The notes under the pieces are model-generated. The model worked only from the letters and a program-made list of their open reading frames with translations, searched no databases and was not told where the DNA came from. Positions 5,825 to 13,560 of a stretch of DNA of 38,029 nt are shown one piece after another. How positions within the stretch are numbered: the stretch's first letter is position 1; each line of letters begins with the position of its first letter. The stretch lies in IMG/VR virus record IMGVR_UViG_3300013131_000107, positions 1 through 38,029 of that record. One strand, written 5' to 3'. Source of the DNA: a virus. A program made the translations under genes and the position numbers.

Positions 5825-7032
5825 GCTGTCTCCACTTCACGCTCATAGATCACAGTCTGACCAAAGGGCGCCTGTGCTTCTTTGTTGCCTTTGACGATAA
5901 AGATAGTATCGCAGTAGTCCTCGTCACCCCACGAACCGCAGGGGTAGCCGTCTGTGAACATGATAAACTTCTTGGGTTGGATACCATTCTCTTCCATAAA
6001 GGTCCAGTTGACTTCAAAGTCTGTGCCACCACCACCCTGGGGTTCATAGTCCACCAGCTCATGAGCTTCGTCGTGTGTGATAGTCTTGTGGTTATAGATC
6101 TCTGTGTCAAAGCACCACAGGTTGATCTTGAAGTCCTCGTATTGATCCATGATGCCTTTGATCTCTGAGAGGAAAGCAGTCGCATCCTCGTCACCGATGG
6201 AGCCCGACATATCGATTGATATAGCCACGTCAATGGTAGTGGCTTCTTTCATGCCTGGCAGTATGGCACCTGAGTGCATACTCTTGCGATTAACACGCTG
6301 GAAAGAGTAGTCATTGCGAACGATGCTCTGGATCTCTTGTTGCACCAACTGGCGCCAGTCCATCTTGGGCTCTGTGATGTTCTTGATCATGCGTTGGATG
6401 CCTGCAGGAGTCTTACCTGCGCCTGCGGCCGCGGCACTTTGGATCATAGCGTTCTTGATCTCATCACGGATCTGTTCGGCTTCTTCTTTAGTCAATGAAG
6501 GCTTGCCCTTGCCGTCTTTGGTCTTGTCACTGCCCGAGCCCGCACCTTCTTCTTCTTTGATGTGCTCGTCTAAGAGTTCGCCCAGCTGGCTCAGCAGTTG
6601 ATCCATGGGAATCTTCTCTGCTTTTTCGTAGAGATCATCATAGATCTCTTCCCAGGCCATGCCACGGTATTTTGCATCGTAGCAGATCTTAACTTCAGTG
6701 ATCTTCTCACCAATGCGTTCATCTACGAGGATCTGGTTCACGGCATAGTCCTGTGCGATGTTCGCCAGCATGGGTATGCGTGAACCCAATCGACCAAAGT
6801 GATCGAATATGGCATGACAGATCTCATGTGCGAACAGGAACTCCAGTTTCTTCACAGAGAGTTTCTCTACGAACTTGGCGTTATACATGAAGTCACGACC
6901 GTTGGTTGCGGCAGTAGGACACCAGTCTGAAGCATCAATCAACTTCATGCGGGTGGCCATGTTGCCGAAGAACGGCGCCTTGAGTAAGAGGCCTACTCGG
7001 GCAGTTGTTAGTTTCTCTACGATTGGGTCCAT
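5821..7032 (-). CDS. VWA-domain metallopeptidase-like protein (DUF2201 type), partner of the MoxR ATPase
   Basis: 403 residues. Residues 69-78 read HEICHAIFDH, the zincin HExxH motif with a third His. An acidic, Gly/Lys-rich linker follows (155-185), then a C-terminal von Willebrand A domain with a complete MIDAS (D274-M-S276-G-S278, T337 in GGGGTDF, D361 in FTDGYP). This order is that of the DUF2201/VWA-like metallopeptidases, which are encoded next to MoxR-type AAA ATPases in bacteria and large phages; such pairs act as chaperone or remodelling machines. The MoxR gene lies just upstream (7144-8229) behind a separate promoter and terminator. All key residues are present, so both metal sites are probably functional; the substrate is unknown. 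Confidence 0.9.
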   Translation of the reverse strand: MDPIVEKLTTARVGLLLKAPFFGNMATRMKLIDASDWCPTAATNGRDFMYNAKFVEKLSVKKLEFLFAHEICHAIFDHFGRLGSRIPMLANIAQDYAVNQILVDERIGEKITEVKICYDAKYRGMAWEEIYDDLYEKAEKIPMDQLLSQLGELLDEHIKEEEGAGSGSDKTKDGKGKPSLTKEEAEQIRDEIKNAMIQSAAAAGAGKTPAGIQRMIKNITEPKMDWRQLVQQEIQSIVRNDYSFQRVNRKSMHSGAILPGMKEATTIDVAISIDMSGSIGDEDATAFLSEIKGIMDQYEDFKINLWCFDTEIYNHKTITHDEAHELVDYEPQGGGGTDFEVNWTFMEENGIQPKKFIMFTDGYPCGSWGDEDYCDTIFIVKGNKEAQAPFGQTVIYEREVETA

Positions 7033-7057
7033 TAGTCGCTCTCCTTAGTATGTGTAT

Positions 7058-7086
7058 ATTATAGCATCTATTCGCATACCTGTCAA
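7058..7086 (-). promoter_or_regulatory. Sigma-70 promoter
   Basis: TTGACA (7086-7081), 17 bp, TATAAT (7063-7058), extended -10 TGC. It drives the VWA gene. It begins directly after the terminator of the MoxR gene. Confidence 0.87.
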
Positions 7087-7088
7087 CC

Positions 7089-7127
7089 AAAAAAGGTGGG
7101 CTACGAACCCTGAGGAGCCCGTAGCCC
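7089..7127 (-). terminator. Intrinsic terminator after the MoxR-like gene
   Basis: Stem GGGCTACG/CGTAGCCC with a 14-base loop, then ACC and TTTTTT on the minus strand. Confidence 0.8.
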
Positions 7128-7143
7128 GGCCATGGGCGAGGTC

Positions 7144-8229
7144 TTAGTTCTCCATGGCACTCAAAACATACTTACCAAAACGCTTGTGGAATTCATCGAA
7201 GGATTTCATCTTGGTAGCGTCCAAGGGCAGGTCGTAGTTGGTGAGTGCGGTCTTGGCACCCATCACAACCAGCTCTGTGGGGAAATTGTCCATCATGTAG
7301 CGGAAGAAGCAGTCTGCGTTGTCGTCCCAACCCTTGCTCTTCTTCTCTGCACGGTCCTTGAGCTCATAGCACAATGACACCGTCAATGAATACATCGCTG
7401 ATACTTCCTTGATCTGGAGGTCCTTGACCTTGCCGTCGAGGATGTCACCAGCCTTGGGCAGTTTGCCTGCGATCTTGCGGTGTGCCATAAACTTGGAAGC
7501 CAAGCCGTCACCGATAGCACCTGCGATCAGGGCTGTAAGGGTATCGTTGTCGCAGTCATCGTCTGACAGGAGATCGCTGACGAACACCCACGAGCGTGGA
7601 GTCGCAAACGCCTTAGAGGAACTCTTGGGATCGAAGTCATAGAGGTCCTGCTTGGCAAAACCCACATAACCCACGACCTCTGGATGCACCTTGTTAAGGG
7701 TAGCCCAGTCTTGGAAGTCATCGAAGTCCACTTTCATTTCCAAGTGGATGAAACGGTTAGCCAGGGGAGCAGGCATACGGTATGTGACACCACGGTCACC
7801 TTCACGGTTACCCGCCGCCACGACATCCACGCCCTTGGGCAAATGGTATGTGCCAACTCGGCGGTTAAGGATCAACTGATAGGCCGCGGCTTGCACAGCC
7901 GGAGGAGCAGAGTTCAACTCATCCAAGAAGATGATGGCCTTAGACTCTGGGTCTGTGGGCAGTTCTGCAGGGGGAGCCCAAACCATCTTGCCCTGCTCAG
8001 CATTGTAGTAGGGGATGCCCTTGATGTCTGTGGGTTCCCAGAGGGCCAGTCGAACGTCAATGACTTCGCGACCAGCGTCATCACCGATCTGCTTGACGAG
8101 ATCTGATTTGCCAATGCCTGGAGGACCCCAGAGGAAGGTTGGACGACGCATCTTGATTGCGTGTCGGATCGCTTTTTTGGCACCCTTAGGGCCAACTTGA
8201 CGGACGGATACATCTTGTGCTTTTGCCAT
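7144..8229 (-). CDS. MoxR-type AAA+ ATPase
   Basis: 361 residues. Walker A GPPGIGKS at 35-42, Walker B IIFLDE at 99-104, sensor-1 region AAGNREGD at 138-145. The spacing and the ELNSAPPAVQ segment after Walker B are typical of MoxR/RavA-like ATPases, which act with VWA-domain partners to remodel or metallate proteins. The VWA/HExxH gene lies immediately downstream with its own promoter. The start ATG is preceded by AGGT, a weaker site than in neighbouring genes. Its own promoter is at 8283-8311 and an intrinsic terminator follows at 7089-7127. Confidence 0.92.
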   Translation of the reverse strand: MAKAQDVSVRQVGPKGAKKAIRHAIKMRRPTFLWGPPGIGKSDLVKQIGDDAGREVIDVRLALWEPTDIKGIPYYNAEQGKMVWAPPAELPTDPESKAIIFLDELNSAPPAVQAAAYQLILNRRVGTYHLPKGVDVVAAGNREGDRGVTYRMPAPLANRFIHLEMKVDFDDFQDWATLNKVHPEVVGYVGFAKQDLYDFDPKSSSKAFATPRSWVFVSDLLSDDDCDNDTLTALIAGAIGDGLASKFMAHRKIAGKLPKAGDILDGKVKDLQIKEVSAMYSLTVSLCYELKDRAEKKSKGWDDNADCFFRYMMDNFPTELVVMGAKTALTNYDLPLDATKMKSFDEFHKRFGKYVLSAMEN

Positions 8230-8282
8230 ATTAAGACCTCGCTAGTTAGAACAGTTAAAACAATTAATCTCTCAGTGTCATA

Positions 8283-8311
8283 AGTATAACACCAATTTAC
8301 CCATTTGTCAA
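8283..8311 (-). promoter_or_regulatory. Sigma-70 promoter
   Basis: TTGACA (8311-8306), 17 bp, TATACT (8288-8283). It overlaps the stop of the upstream gene and drives the MoxR gene. Confidence 0.85.
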
Positions 8312-8937
8312 CCAATGACTTTCACATAGTTTAGAGCTGTTGTTTTATCGCCACGCTGGTTCTTGATCTTAGCACGGATCTTGACTGTGCCTTCAAGAGC
8401 GGACCCGAACCAAAAGTCCACGAAGCTCTCGCCCATGCGACCCCGGACCTTGAACCTATTGTAGTCAGAATTGAAACGGGTGTTGATCACAGTGACTTCA
8501 CCTTGGATCCTATCTCCTTCACTGCCTTGGAGCTGTTCCGAGGTATAGATCTCGCGTTTGAGTTCTGCGTTAGCAGCATCACGCACAGCCACTGAGGGCA
8601 GGCATGAGATCACAGCGAAATCATACATGTCGCGGCCTGTGAACTCTTCTTTGGCTGCCAGCTTCATAGCAGTTTCTTGGAACTCGTTGAGTCTGCCAGC
8701 TATGGCCAGCAAGGTGTAGGATTTGAAATGGTTGCGAGCACGGATCCCTTCTGCGGTGTCTGCAGCAGTGATCTGGGAAAAGTTGCCAGACCTCAGCCAT
8801 TCTTTGACCAAGGCTTTGTTGGCTTCTTTTTCTACCACATCCAAGGTCTTGGCATACACGGGCTCTTTGAAGTAGCCGCCGTTGATACGCTGCGCGGCAG
8901 CAGCACAGGCCCAGACTTGATCAGCAGTGAATTTCAT
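8308..8937 (-). CDS. 209-aa phage protein, possible OB-fold C-terminus
   Basis: ATG 8937 has GGAGCGA upstream; an ATG at 8958 is rejected because it would precede this site. The N-terminal 130 residues are helical and Ala-rich. The C-terminal 65 (from GDRIQGEVTVINTRFNSDY) show the strand pattern of an OB-like barrel, with an aromatic pair (FWFGS) that could stack on nucleic acid. A role in DNA or RNA binding is an inference from pattern only. Monocistronic with its own promoter at 8965-8993. Confidence 0.8.
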   Translation of the reverse strand: MKFTADQVWACAAAAQRINGGYFKEPVYAKTLDVVEKEANKALVKEWLRSGNFSQITAADTAEGIRARNHFKSYTLLAIAGRLNEFQETAMKLAAKEEFTGRDMYDFAVISCLPSVAVRDAANAELKREIYTSEQLQGSEGDRIQGEVTVINTRFNSDYNRFKVRGRMGESFVDFWFGSALEGTVKIRAKIKNQRGDKTTALNYVKVIG

Positions 8938-8964
8938 AGTCGCTCCTTGCTTGTTCATGTGTGT

Positions 8965-8993
8965 ATTATAACACTATGTATCCAATCTGTCAA
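8965..8993 (-). promoter_or_regulatory. Sigma-70 promoter
   Basis: TTGACA (8993-8988), 17 bp, TATAAT (8970-8965). It drives 8308-8937. Confidence 0.87.
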
Positions 8994-9033
8994 CCGGTTT
9001 AGGGTGCCGGCGGGTGTGGTTTTTTTACAACAC

Positions 9034-9513
9034 TCAAGCTCGGGCTAAATCTTCAAAACTCTTTACCCTGAAGTTTTCAAAAGAGTTATAGTGATCATTC
9101 CTAGCGTTCCATCTGACACGGAGTCTTTCCTTGTGTTCACTCTTGCCATAAGAACATTCTTTTAGGCGTTGCCAGTCTCTGTACGGCATGTACATATAGT
9201 CAAGAGCCTGCTTGTGTGGGTTGTATATAGTAATACGTAGGGCACCAATCTTAGACTCTACACTGCCAATGGCCATTACATTGTCATACTCCGCTACTGT
9301 GGTAGTCTTGCTGTCGCTATAGTCTGTGAAATCATAACCCGATTCATCTACGAACTCATAAGGACCCACAGCAGCCAAGCTCTCTTCAATCAATCTCTCT
9401 GTGTTAAAGATATCAGGATTCTTGATGCCATAGGCACGTAGATCCTTGCTGATACGGAACTCAGGATGATAAATGCTGATTACATCTCTCATTAACACTA
9501 GACTCTTTGACAT
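9034..9513 (-). CDS. 159-aa phage protein, unknown; nuclease-like motifs possible
   Basis: GGAGAG precedes ATG 9513. The protein has YDFTDYSDSKT near residue 60 and ESKIGALRITIYNP near residue 86, then a basic, aromatic C-terminus. The D..SDSK and E-x-K elements are loosely reminiscent of restriction-enzyme-like cores, but I do not recognise a defined family and would not call a nuclease on this alone. Monocistronic, promoter at 9544-9572. Confidence 0.75.
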   Translation of the reverse strand: MSKSLVLMRDVISIYHPEFRISKDLRAYGIKNPDIFNTERLIEESLAAVGPYEFVDESGYDFTDYSDSKTTTVAEYDNVMAIGSVESKIGALRITIYNPHKQALDYMYMPYRDWQRLKECSYGKSEHKERLRVRWNARNDHYNSFENFRVKSFEDLARA

Positions 9514-9543
9514 GATTCTCTCCTTTTCGTTAACTTAGCCTCT

Positions 9544-9572
9544 AGTATACAACCGAACAACCAAACTGTCAA
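9544..9572 (-). promoter_or_regulatory. Sigma-70 promoter
   Basis: TTGACA (9572-9567), 17 bp, TATACT (9549-9544). It drives 9034-9513. Confidence 0.86.
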
Positions 9573-9578
9573 CCAAAG

Positions 9579-9605
9579 AAAAAGGTGTGGTATTTCTACC
9601 ACACC
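9579..9605 (-). terminator. Intrinsic terminator
   Basis: Stem GGTGTGGTA/TACCACACC, 4-base loop GAAA, then TTTTT on the minus strand, downstream of 9674-9946. The GGTGTGG arm recurs in the terminator at 148-176. Confidence 0.88.
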
Positions 9606-9606
9606 C

Positions 9607-9645
9607 TCAAAGAACGCCCCGGGAGCGAATCGGCTTGTTCTTTGA
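9607..9645. repeat. Inverted repeat in a 3' untranslated region
   Basis: TCAAAGAAC (9607-9615) and its exact complement GTTCTTTGA (9637-9645) could pair with a 21-base loop. It lies between the stop at 9674 and the terminator, next to a short GACCC/GGGTC palindrome, so this mRNA ends in several hairpins. Confidence 0.6.
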
Positions 9646-9673
9646 ACGACCCCATGGGTCGCGAAACAACTGC

Positions 9674-9946
9674 TTAGACTGTGATGCCCATTGCTTTGGC
9701 CTTGTAGCCCAGTGCAACGATCTCACGGCTAGGTTGGCCCATCACGTACTCAGTGACTGTTACGCCGTTGCCAGCTGTGCGGCTGTTTGAATAAACAGCG
9801 TAGCCTGCTTGGCGGATACGGCTGGCTTCTGCGGCCAAATTCTTGACACCAAAACGCTTTTCAGCTTGGCTTTGGGTAAGAGCAGCACCTTTGTACAGTG
9901 CGTGGAAGACTTTGAAAGTCTTGGTTTCAGGATTGAAACGTTTCAT
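9674..9946 (-). CDS. Winged-helix-like phage protein (90 aa)
   Basis: Basic 90-residue protein. Residues 16-55 (ALYKGAALTQSQAEKRFGVK, then NLAAEASRIRQAGY) fit a helix-turn-helix with a wing, where the QSQAEKRFGVKNL segment would be turn plus recognition helix. I recall near-identical small proteins from T4-like phages of marine bacteria. It could regulate transcription or bind packaged DNA. The 5' leader contains a 6-bp hairpin (9971-9987) between the promoter and the start. Confidence 0.8.
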   Translation of the reverse strand: MKRFNPETKTFKVFHALYKGAALTQSQAEKRFGVKNLAAEASRIRQAGYAVYSNSRTAGNGVTVTEYVMGQPSREIVALGYKAKAMGITV

Positions 9947-9970
9947 GGTTTAAGTTTCCTTTGTTAAATG

Positions 9971-9987
9971 GCTGATTTTTTATCAGC
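9971..9987 (-). promoter_or_regulatory. 5' leader hairpin
   Basis: GCTGAT/ATCAGC with a 5-base A-rich loop on the minus strand, in the leader of 9674-9946. It could stabilise the mRNA 5' end. Stem of only 6 bp. Confidence 0.45.
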
Positions 9988-9995
9988 GTGTTATT

Positions 9996-10024
9996 ATAGT
10001 AGCACGAACAGATACGCGGTGCAA
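9996..10024 (-). promoter_or_regulatory. Divergent-type sigma-70 promoter
   Basis: TTGCAC (10024-10019), 17 bp, TACTAT (10001-9996) with TGC before it; TATAAT (9998-9993) overlaps but would need a 20-bp spacer. The weakest match of the set. It drives 9674-9946. Confidence 0.6.
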
Positions 10025-10026
10025 CC

Positions 10027-10224
10027 TCAATCCTTCCGTTTTACATCTACATTCGCCCGAAAGAAGGCACCCAAAAGGATCACAGCACACCACGTCCAAA
10101 ATGTAAACTCTATGGCCAGCACAGGGAACAGTGTGTTCAGCGACCAGATCACCAACCAGGGACCCAGGGCCAACAGCACGATAACCACTATGATGGCCAG
10201 GGATAATTTAAAGATACTATTCAT
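10027..10224 (-). CDS. 65-aa membrane protein, two helices
   Basis: ATG 10224 with GAGG upstream is preferred over ATG 10239. Residues 5-30 and 37-56 are hydrophobic and should span the membrane twice; the C-terminus is basic (NVDVKRKD). A small protein with the same NTLFP and FWTW pattern occurs in several T4-like phages I recall, with unknown role. Last gene of the operon headed by the AAA ATPase at 10447-11538. Confidence 0.78.
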   Translation of the reverse strand: MNSIFKLSLAIIVVIVLLALGPWLVIWSLNTLFPVLAIEFTFWTWCAVILLGAFFRANVDVKRKD

Positions 10225-10447
10225 ATGCTTCTGCCTCATCTAGTTCTTGTTGCTTCTTGAGATCCTCGATCTCTAGTTCGATCATCTTTTCTTTCTTTTT
10301 ACCCGCGATAGCAGTGCCCTTCTTATAGACCACCCAATAGTGATCTCCACAGTAGCTCTTGCCTTCGATAGTCTTGGCTCCACAGTACTTAATCGGATGA
10401 TGCTTCCGCGGGTCCTGATCTGGCCCTATGTATTGGCACCCTGTCAT
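10217..10447 (-). CDS. Small zinc-binding-motif protein (76 aa), GcrA-like Cys/His pattern
   Basis: C4, C22, C33 and H36 (CQYIG, YCGAKTIEGKSYCGDH) resemble the metal-binding C-terminal motif seen in GcrA-type proteins and related small phage proteins. The rest is a charged helix (KKKEKMIELEIEDLKKQQE). The start overlaps the ATPase stop by one base (TAATG). Likely a small zinc or structural motif protein; partner unknown. Confidence 0.75.
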   Translation of the reverse strand: MTGCQYIGPDQDPRKHHPIKYCGAKTIEGKSYCGDHYWVVYKKGTAIAGKKKEKMIELEIEDLKKQQELDEAEAYE

Positions 10448-11538
10448 TATTGGGTCCTCATGATAGTTACCTTGGCCATGTTCTGCCAGTTAGCAGGGAA
10501 GCTCTTGCGCAGGTCTGCACACTTCAAAACAGTGCGAAGGCTCAGCTCACGCAATGTTGCACGATGCTCTTCGATGAACGACACGACCTCATCTTTGGCG
10601 ACGTCTTCGAGCTCGTAACTGTCCAGCATACCATCCTTGACGATCTGCTTGATGCGCAGGACCTTCTCGCGATCAGTGTCCATACGCAGATCGATATAGT
10701 GACAGCGTGACTCTAAGGCACTCAAATGGTCCTGCAGTTTCTTAGAGCGTACATTCTCGAACTTCAAGTTCGTGATAAAGATAGCACCACCCTTGAACTC
10801 AAACTTGTCAGGGATACCCTCAGAGCGCAGGATACGGCTATCGGTGTTCCACGAGATAGTACGCTTCTTGGAACTGTCCAGAGCAGCCTTAAGGATGTTC
10901 AGTGCAATATCGTCCAAAAGAATACTGTCGCAGTCATCGAACACTAGTATGTTCTTAGCGTCCGAAAACTTATAGAGCTTAGAGTACAGGCCGATGGCAC
11001 TCATAGCACCCTTGACGATCTCGTATTTGGGCTTACGCTGACCCATCATGTCAAACAGGTCGTCCTTGGCCAGTACTTCTTCGACGCCAAAGGATTTACC
11101 CACACCCGGAGGGCCTGTGACGATCATAGCTCTGACATCACCCTGCTTGACTGCTTTGGTCATGTCCTTGAGGATCTCAAAGCGCATACGGGTACGCTCG
11201 ATGATCTGCTCATCAGTTTCATGCGCAACGGCACTGTCATGGACCTTGACCTGAGTAAAGTCCGTGACGCCCGCCTGCTCTTTACTGGGCTTCTTCAGCG
11301 CCTGTAGCATGCTGACACCCTGCGGCATTCCTGCACCTGCAGTGATATCTCGTTGATTGCAGTATACCTTACAGGTCTCGCCGCCACCTTTGATGTTCAC
11401 ACCTGAACGGGCACGGATGTAGCCTTCCCACTGATCACGGGGCTCTGCTACAAAGTCACCTACCATGTCCAGCTCGATGCCGGGATAGATCTGGTTTACT
11501 TTGGCGCCGTACTGGCCCTGTGCAAGAGTAATACGCAT
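10447..11538 (-). CDS. AAA-type ATPase
   Basis: ATG 11538 has GGAGCGAC upstream; earlier in-frame ATGs lie in the promoter region and are rejected. 363 residues: an N-terminal domain of about 100 residues without known motifs, then Walker A GPPGVGKS at 142-149, Walker B ILVFDD at 197-202, and an IFITN sensor-1 segment later. The region after Walker B (CDSILLDDIALNILKAALD) resembles clamp-loader or chaperone AAA modules. Comparable ATPases are found in T4-like and jumbo phages without firm function. It heads a three-gene operon from the promoter at 11572-11600. Confidence 0.88.
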   Translation of the reverse strand: MRITLAQGQYGAKVNQIYPGIELDMVGDFVAEPRDQWEGYIRARSGVNIKGGGETCKVYCNQRDITAGAGMPQGVSMLQALKKPSKEQAGVTDFTQVKVHDSAVAHETDEQIIERTRMRFEILKDMTKAVKQGDVRAMIVTGPPGVGKSFGVEEVLAKDDLFDMMGQRKPKYEIVKGAMSAIGLYSKLYKFSDAKNILVFDDCDSILLDDIALNILKAALDSSKKRTISWNTDSRILRSEGIPDKFEFKGGAIFITNLKFENVRSKKLQDHLSALESRCHYIDLRMDTDREKVLRIKQIVKDGMLDSYELEDVAKDEVVSFIEEHRATLRELSLRTVLKCADLRKSFPANWQNMAKVTIMRTQ

Positions 11539-11571
11539 AGCTGTCGCTCCTATTTGTGTTAACATGTGTCT

Positions 11572-11600
11572 ATTATGCATTCAAATAGGGGCCCTGTCAA
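11572..11600 (-). promoter_or_regulatory. Sigma-70 promoter
   Basis: TTGACA (11600-11595), 17 bp, CATAAT (11577-11572) preceded by TG. It drives the ATPase operon 11538-10027. Confidence 0.8.
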
Positions 11601-11633
11601 CCCCTATTTTGAATAGCCCTGGCATCACTAGGG

Positions 11634-12053
11634 TTATTCGTCCTCTGCTATCAGTTTCTCAATGGTGTTAGCTGCCAGGGCGTCACTGAGTGGTACTAGC
11701 CCGCATTTGATCAGCCCAGGGGTGTCGTAGACGCAGCCTGCGTACCACACTCCATCCCGCATCACATAGTAGTACTCACCACCGCAGCCCCGGACCTGAT
11801 CGAGGAACTCTTCGAATGTGTGAGAGACCTGCCAGCTGACATCCGTTTCGCCACGATCCGTGTAGAAGTTCATCTCAGCCAGGGTTTCTTTGACTCCCGA
11901 ATTATCCCCACGTGCGACCAGGGCATTCGCAGCCACAGAGTCGTAATGCTTCTGCAGGATCTCGCCTGTGTATGACAGATAGCCATCGTAGTGGCAGTAG
12001 ACTGATTTGCAGACTGTGCCGTGCATGACAGCTACTCGTGATCGTGTACCCAT
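11634..12053 (-). CDS. Conserved phage protein of the GTRSR type (139 aa)
   Basis: Begins MGTRSRVAVMHGTVCKSVYC and continues with HYDGYLSYTGEILQ. This start, followed by a WDGY/YDGY block, marks a family widespread in phages and prophages whose function is not known to me. The C-terminal half contains YYYVMRDGVWYAGCVYD. AAGGAGCGA precedes the ATG. A weak hairpin without T-run lies after the stop. Confidence 0.85.
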   Translation of the reverse strand: MGTRSRVAVMHGTVCKSVYCHYDGYLSYTGEILQKHYDSVAANALVARGDNSGVKETLAEMNFYTDRGETDVSWQVSHTFEEFLDQVRGCGGEYYYVMRDGVWYAGCVYDTPGLIKCGLVPLSDALAANTIEKLIAEDE

Positions 12054-12083
12054 TTCTCGCTCCTTGTTGTTAACTTAGCCTCT

Positions 12084-12112
12084 AGTATAGCAGATCAGCT
12101 GCCCGTTGTCAA
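12084..12112 (-). promoter_or_regulatory. Sigma-70 promoter
   Basis: TTGACA (12112-12107), 17 bp, TATACT (12089-12084), extended -10 TGC. It overlaps the end of 12095-12574 and drives 11634-12053. Confidence 0.86.
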
Positions 12113-12574
12113 CCTCAGATGATGTGGCTTATCTGCCACAGGTCGGAAGGCTTCGATAAAGCAGTGGTGGCCATCATCCGACCTCCTGATCGCAGCATCA
12201 GCAGCCACGTAGAGATCAGCCCAGGTATCACCCCGGATCTCTTGCACCACTTCGCCACCGTCGCCCCAATGCTCGTCATAGACCACGTACTGGGCTCCAT
12301 CGTAGGGATGCATCGTACCGAGATCCTGTACTTCATAGATGCTCCACACGGTCTGCAGCCCCAGCCGCTGCTTGGCCCGGTCGTAGTGTTCATGCAGCCG
12401 ATCAAAGGCCTCTGACTCTTGTTTGTAGGCACTCTCAAGACCCCGCTCGAACTTGGCCACTAGCTGTTCTATCTCTTCAGGGTCTACCCGGTTGCGCAGC
12501 GTGAGGTGCCGCAGCTCGCAGAGTGTGTTGTGTACAGTCTTAAAGTCTTCAGCGTAAAGGGTAACGGTTTGCAT
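12095..12574 (-). CDS. 159-aa phage protein, unknown
   Basis: I use ATG 12574 (TGATG overlap, GGAG 6 bases upstream) rather than a start at 12613. The first 90 residues are helical and charged; the rest mixes strands and helices (VVYDEHWGDGGEVVQEIRGD). Last gene of a three-gene operon. No family recognised. Confidence 0.75.
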   Translation of the reverse strand: MQTVTLYAEDFKTVHNTLCELRHLTLRNRVDPEEIEQLVAKFERGLESAYKQESEAFDRLHEHYDRAKQRLGLQTVWSIYEVQDLGTMHPYDGAQYVVYDEHWGDGGEVVQEIRGDTWADLYVAADAAIRRSDDGHHCFIEAFRPVADKPHHLRLTTGS

Positions 12575-12861
12575 CACATGCTCCAGTAGGTTTCGGTTGA
12601 AGGGTCGCAGCATCGCGGGGTGTTGACACTTTGTGTGAACTCTTTGCCAGTGATAAGATTGCGTTTAGTCTCTGTCTTTTCGACATGCTGATGGAAGTAC
12701 TCAGCATCAGCGTAGCCAAACTGGAACAGGGGACCATCGTGATAGGCGATGCTGCGGGCCAGATGCTGATTATGCTTTCGGGTGATCCAGGCCTTAGCGG
12801 CCCGAGGAGTCTTACAGGTCTTTTGGATCACTGTAGTCGCTTTGTCGTAGACATACCACAT
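12574..12861 (-). CDS. 95-aa phage protein, unknown
   Basis: GGAG precedes ATG 12861, which begins one base after the upstream stop. The product begins MWYVYDKATTVIQKTCKTPR and has a basic helix (RAAKAWITRKHNQ) followed by an aromatic region. The layout (short strand pair, then a KxxxAAxAxxxR helix) resembles the gene at 14902-15150, and the two may be distant paralogues. Function unknown. Confidence 0.75.
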   Translation of the reverse strand: MWYVYDKATTVIQKTCKTPRAAKAWITRKHNQHLARSIAYHDGPLFQFGYADAEYFHQHVEKTETKRNLITGKEFTQSVNTPRCCDPSTETYWSM

Positions 12862-12862
12862 A

Positions 12863-13183
12863 TCAATCTCCTCGTGTATCAGTGTTCAGTGTGGGCTGTA
12901 CCTGCCTGCGGATCTCTACTTCACGGCGATGTGCATCCGCTTTGCCCCGGACGATCTCGTGTACTATGATCTCGATGTCTTCTTTAGATGCTAATCCACG
13001 TAGCGCAGAGCACAAGAGCCACTGTTTGGTCTCAGTCTGGGCACGATAGTAGTGCTTGGCTGCTCTAGCGCGAACGCTCTTATTAACAGTGCTCTCAGTC
13101 TTGGCAGTGACGCCAATGTAGTTGCCCTGCGGCACCCGCAGTTCGTAGATGATGTGATTACGGTCAGTTCTTTTCGCTCTCAT
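12863..13183 (-). CDS. GIY-YIG-like nuclease domain protein (106 aa)
   Basis: IIYELRVPQGNYIGVT at residues 11-26 matches the two strands of a GIY-YIG core (IYEL and YIG), followed by basic residues (R38, R40), a helix, and E88 within AHRREVEIRRQVQPTLNT, the position of the metal-binding Glu. The first motif is IYE instead of GIY, so it may be divergent. Such small GIY-YIG proteins occur in phages as homing or repair nucleases. It heads its operon. The start lies 9 bases after the -10 with no ribosome-binding site, so the mRNA would have almost no leader. Confidence 0.75.
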   Translation of the reverse strand: MRAKRTDRNHIIYELRVPQGNYIGVTAKTESTVNKSVRARAAKHYYRAQTETKQWLLCSALRGLASKEDIEIIVHEIVRGKADAHRREVEIRRQVQPTLNTDTRGD

Positions 13184-13192
13184 AGTTTGTAT

Positions 13193-13221
13193 ATTATAAC
13201 ACCAGGATCAGAGTCTGTCAA
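13193..13221 (-). promoter_or_regulatory. Sigma-70 promoter with near-leaderless gene
   Basis: TTGACA (13221-13216), 17 bp, TATAAT (13198-13193). ATG 13183 follows after 9 bases. Confidence 0.87.
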
Positions 13222-13223
13222 CC

Positions 13224-13257
13224 AAAAAAAAGCGGGTGTTGTGAAAACGCAACACCC
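13224..13257 (-). terminator. Intrinsic terminator
   Basis: Stem GGGTGTTG/CAACACCC, 8-base loop, then GC and eight T on the minus strand, after the gene at 13279-13533. Confidence 0.88.
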
Positions 13258-13278
13258 CCTAAGTCGGTCAGTGCTTAC

Positions 13279-13533
13279 TTAGATCTCGTCCGAGCGCCGT
13301 CCCGTTATGGCATACACTGAGCCCACTAAGTTCTCGTAGTCGAAGTAGGCTGCTTCCAGTCCCTCGCTGTCATAGTAGCAGACGACGCCCCCTACGTCGT
13401 CCCTCTGCAGCCCCCGCAGGTGCTCTGCAGCCTCTGTCTCGAACTGCTCTGTGTAGAACTCCGTAGAGTCAGAATCCCCGTGCAGTCCCTGCTCCCACTG
13501 CGCCAAATAATTGTGCGTATAGCGTTTTGACAT
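13279..13533 (-). CDS. 84-aa acidic phage protein, unknown
   Basis: ATG 13533 has GGAGCGCGA upstream; the longer frame to 13662 runs through the promoter and is rejected. The product begins MSKRYTHNYLAQWEQG and is rich in Asp, Glu and Tyr, with a strand segment VGGVVCYYDSEGLEAAYFD. Monocistronic, with its own promoter and terminator. Function unknown. Confidence 0.78.
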   Translation of the reverse strand: MSKRYTHNYLAQWEQGLHGDSDSTEFYTEQFETEAAEHLRGLQRDDVGGVVCYYDSEGLEAAYFDYENLVGSVYAITGRRSDEI

Positions 13534-13560
13534 TGTCGCGCTCCTCTCATGTAAAAACAT

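Noticed and set aside
7684-8106. 140-codon plus-strand ORF inside the MoxR gene
   Set aside because: Antisense shadow of a clearly coding AAA ATPase; no ribosome-binding site and no domain.
8994-9033. Plus-strand GC-rich sequence followed by TTTTTTT resembling a terminator
   Set aside because: No good stem and no plus-strand gene upstream.
11581-11633. Terminator after 11634-12053
   Set aside because: Only a weak mismatched stem and no T-run on the minus strand.
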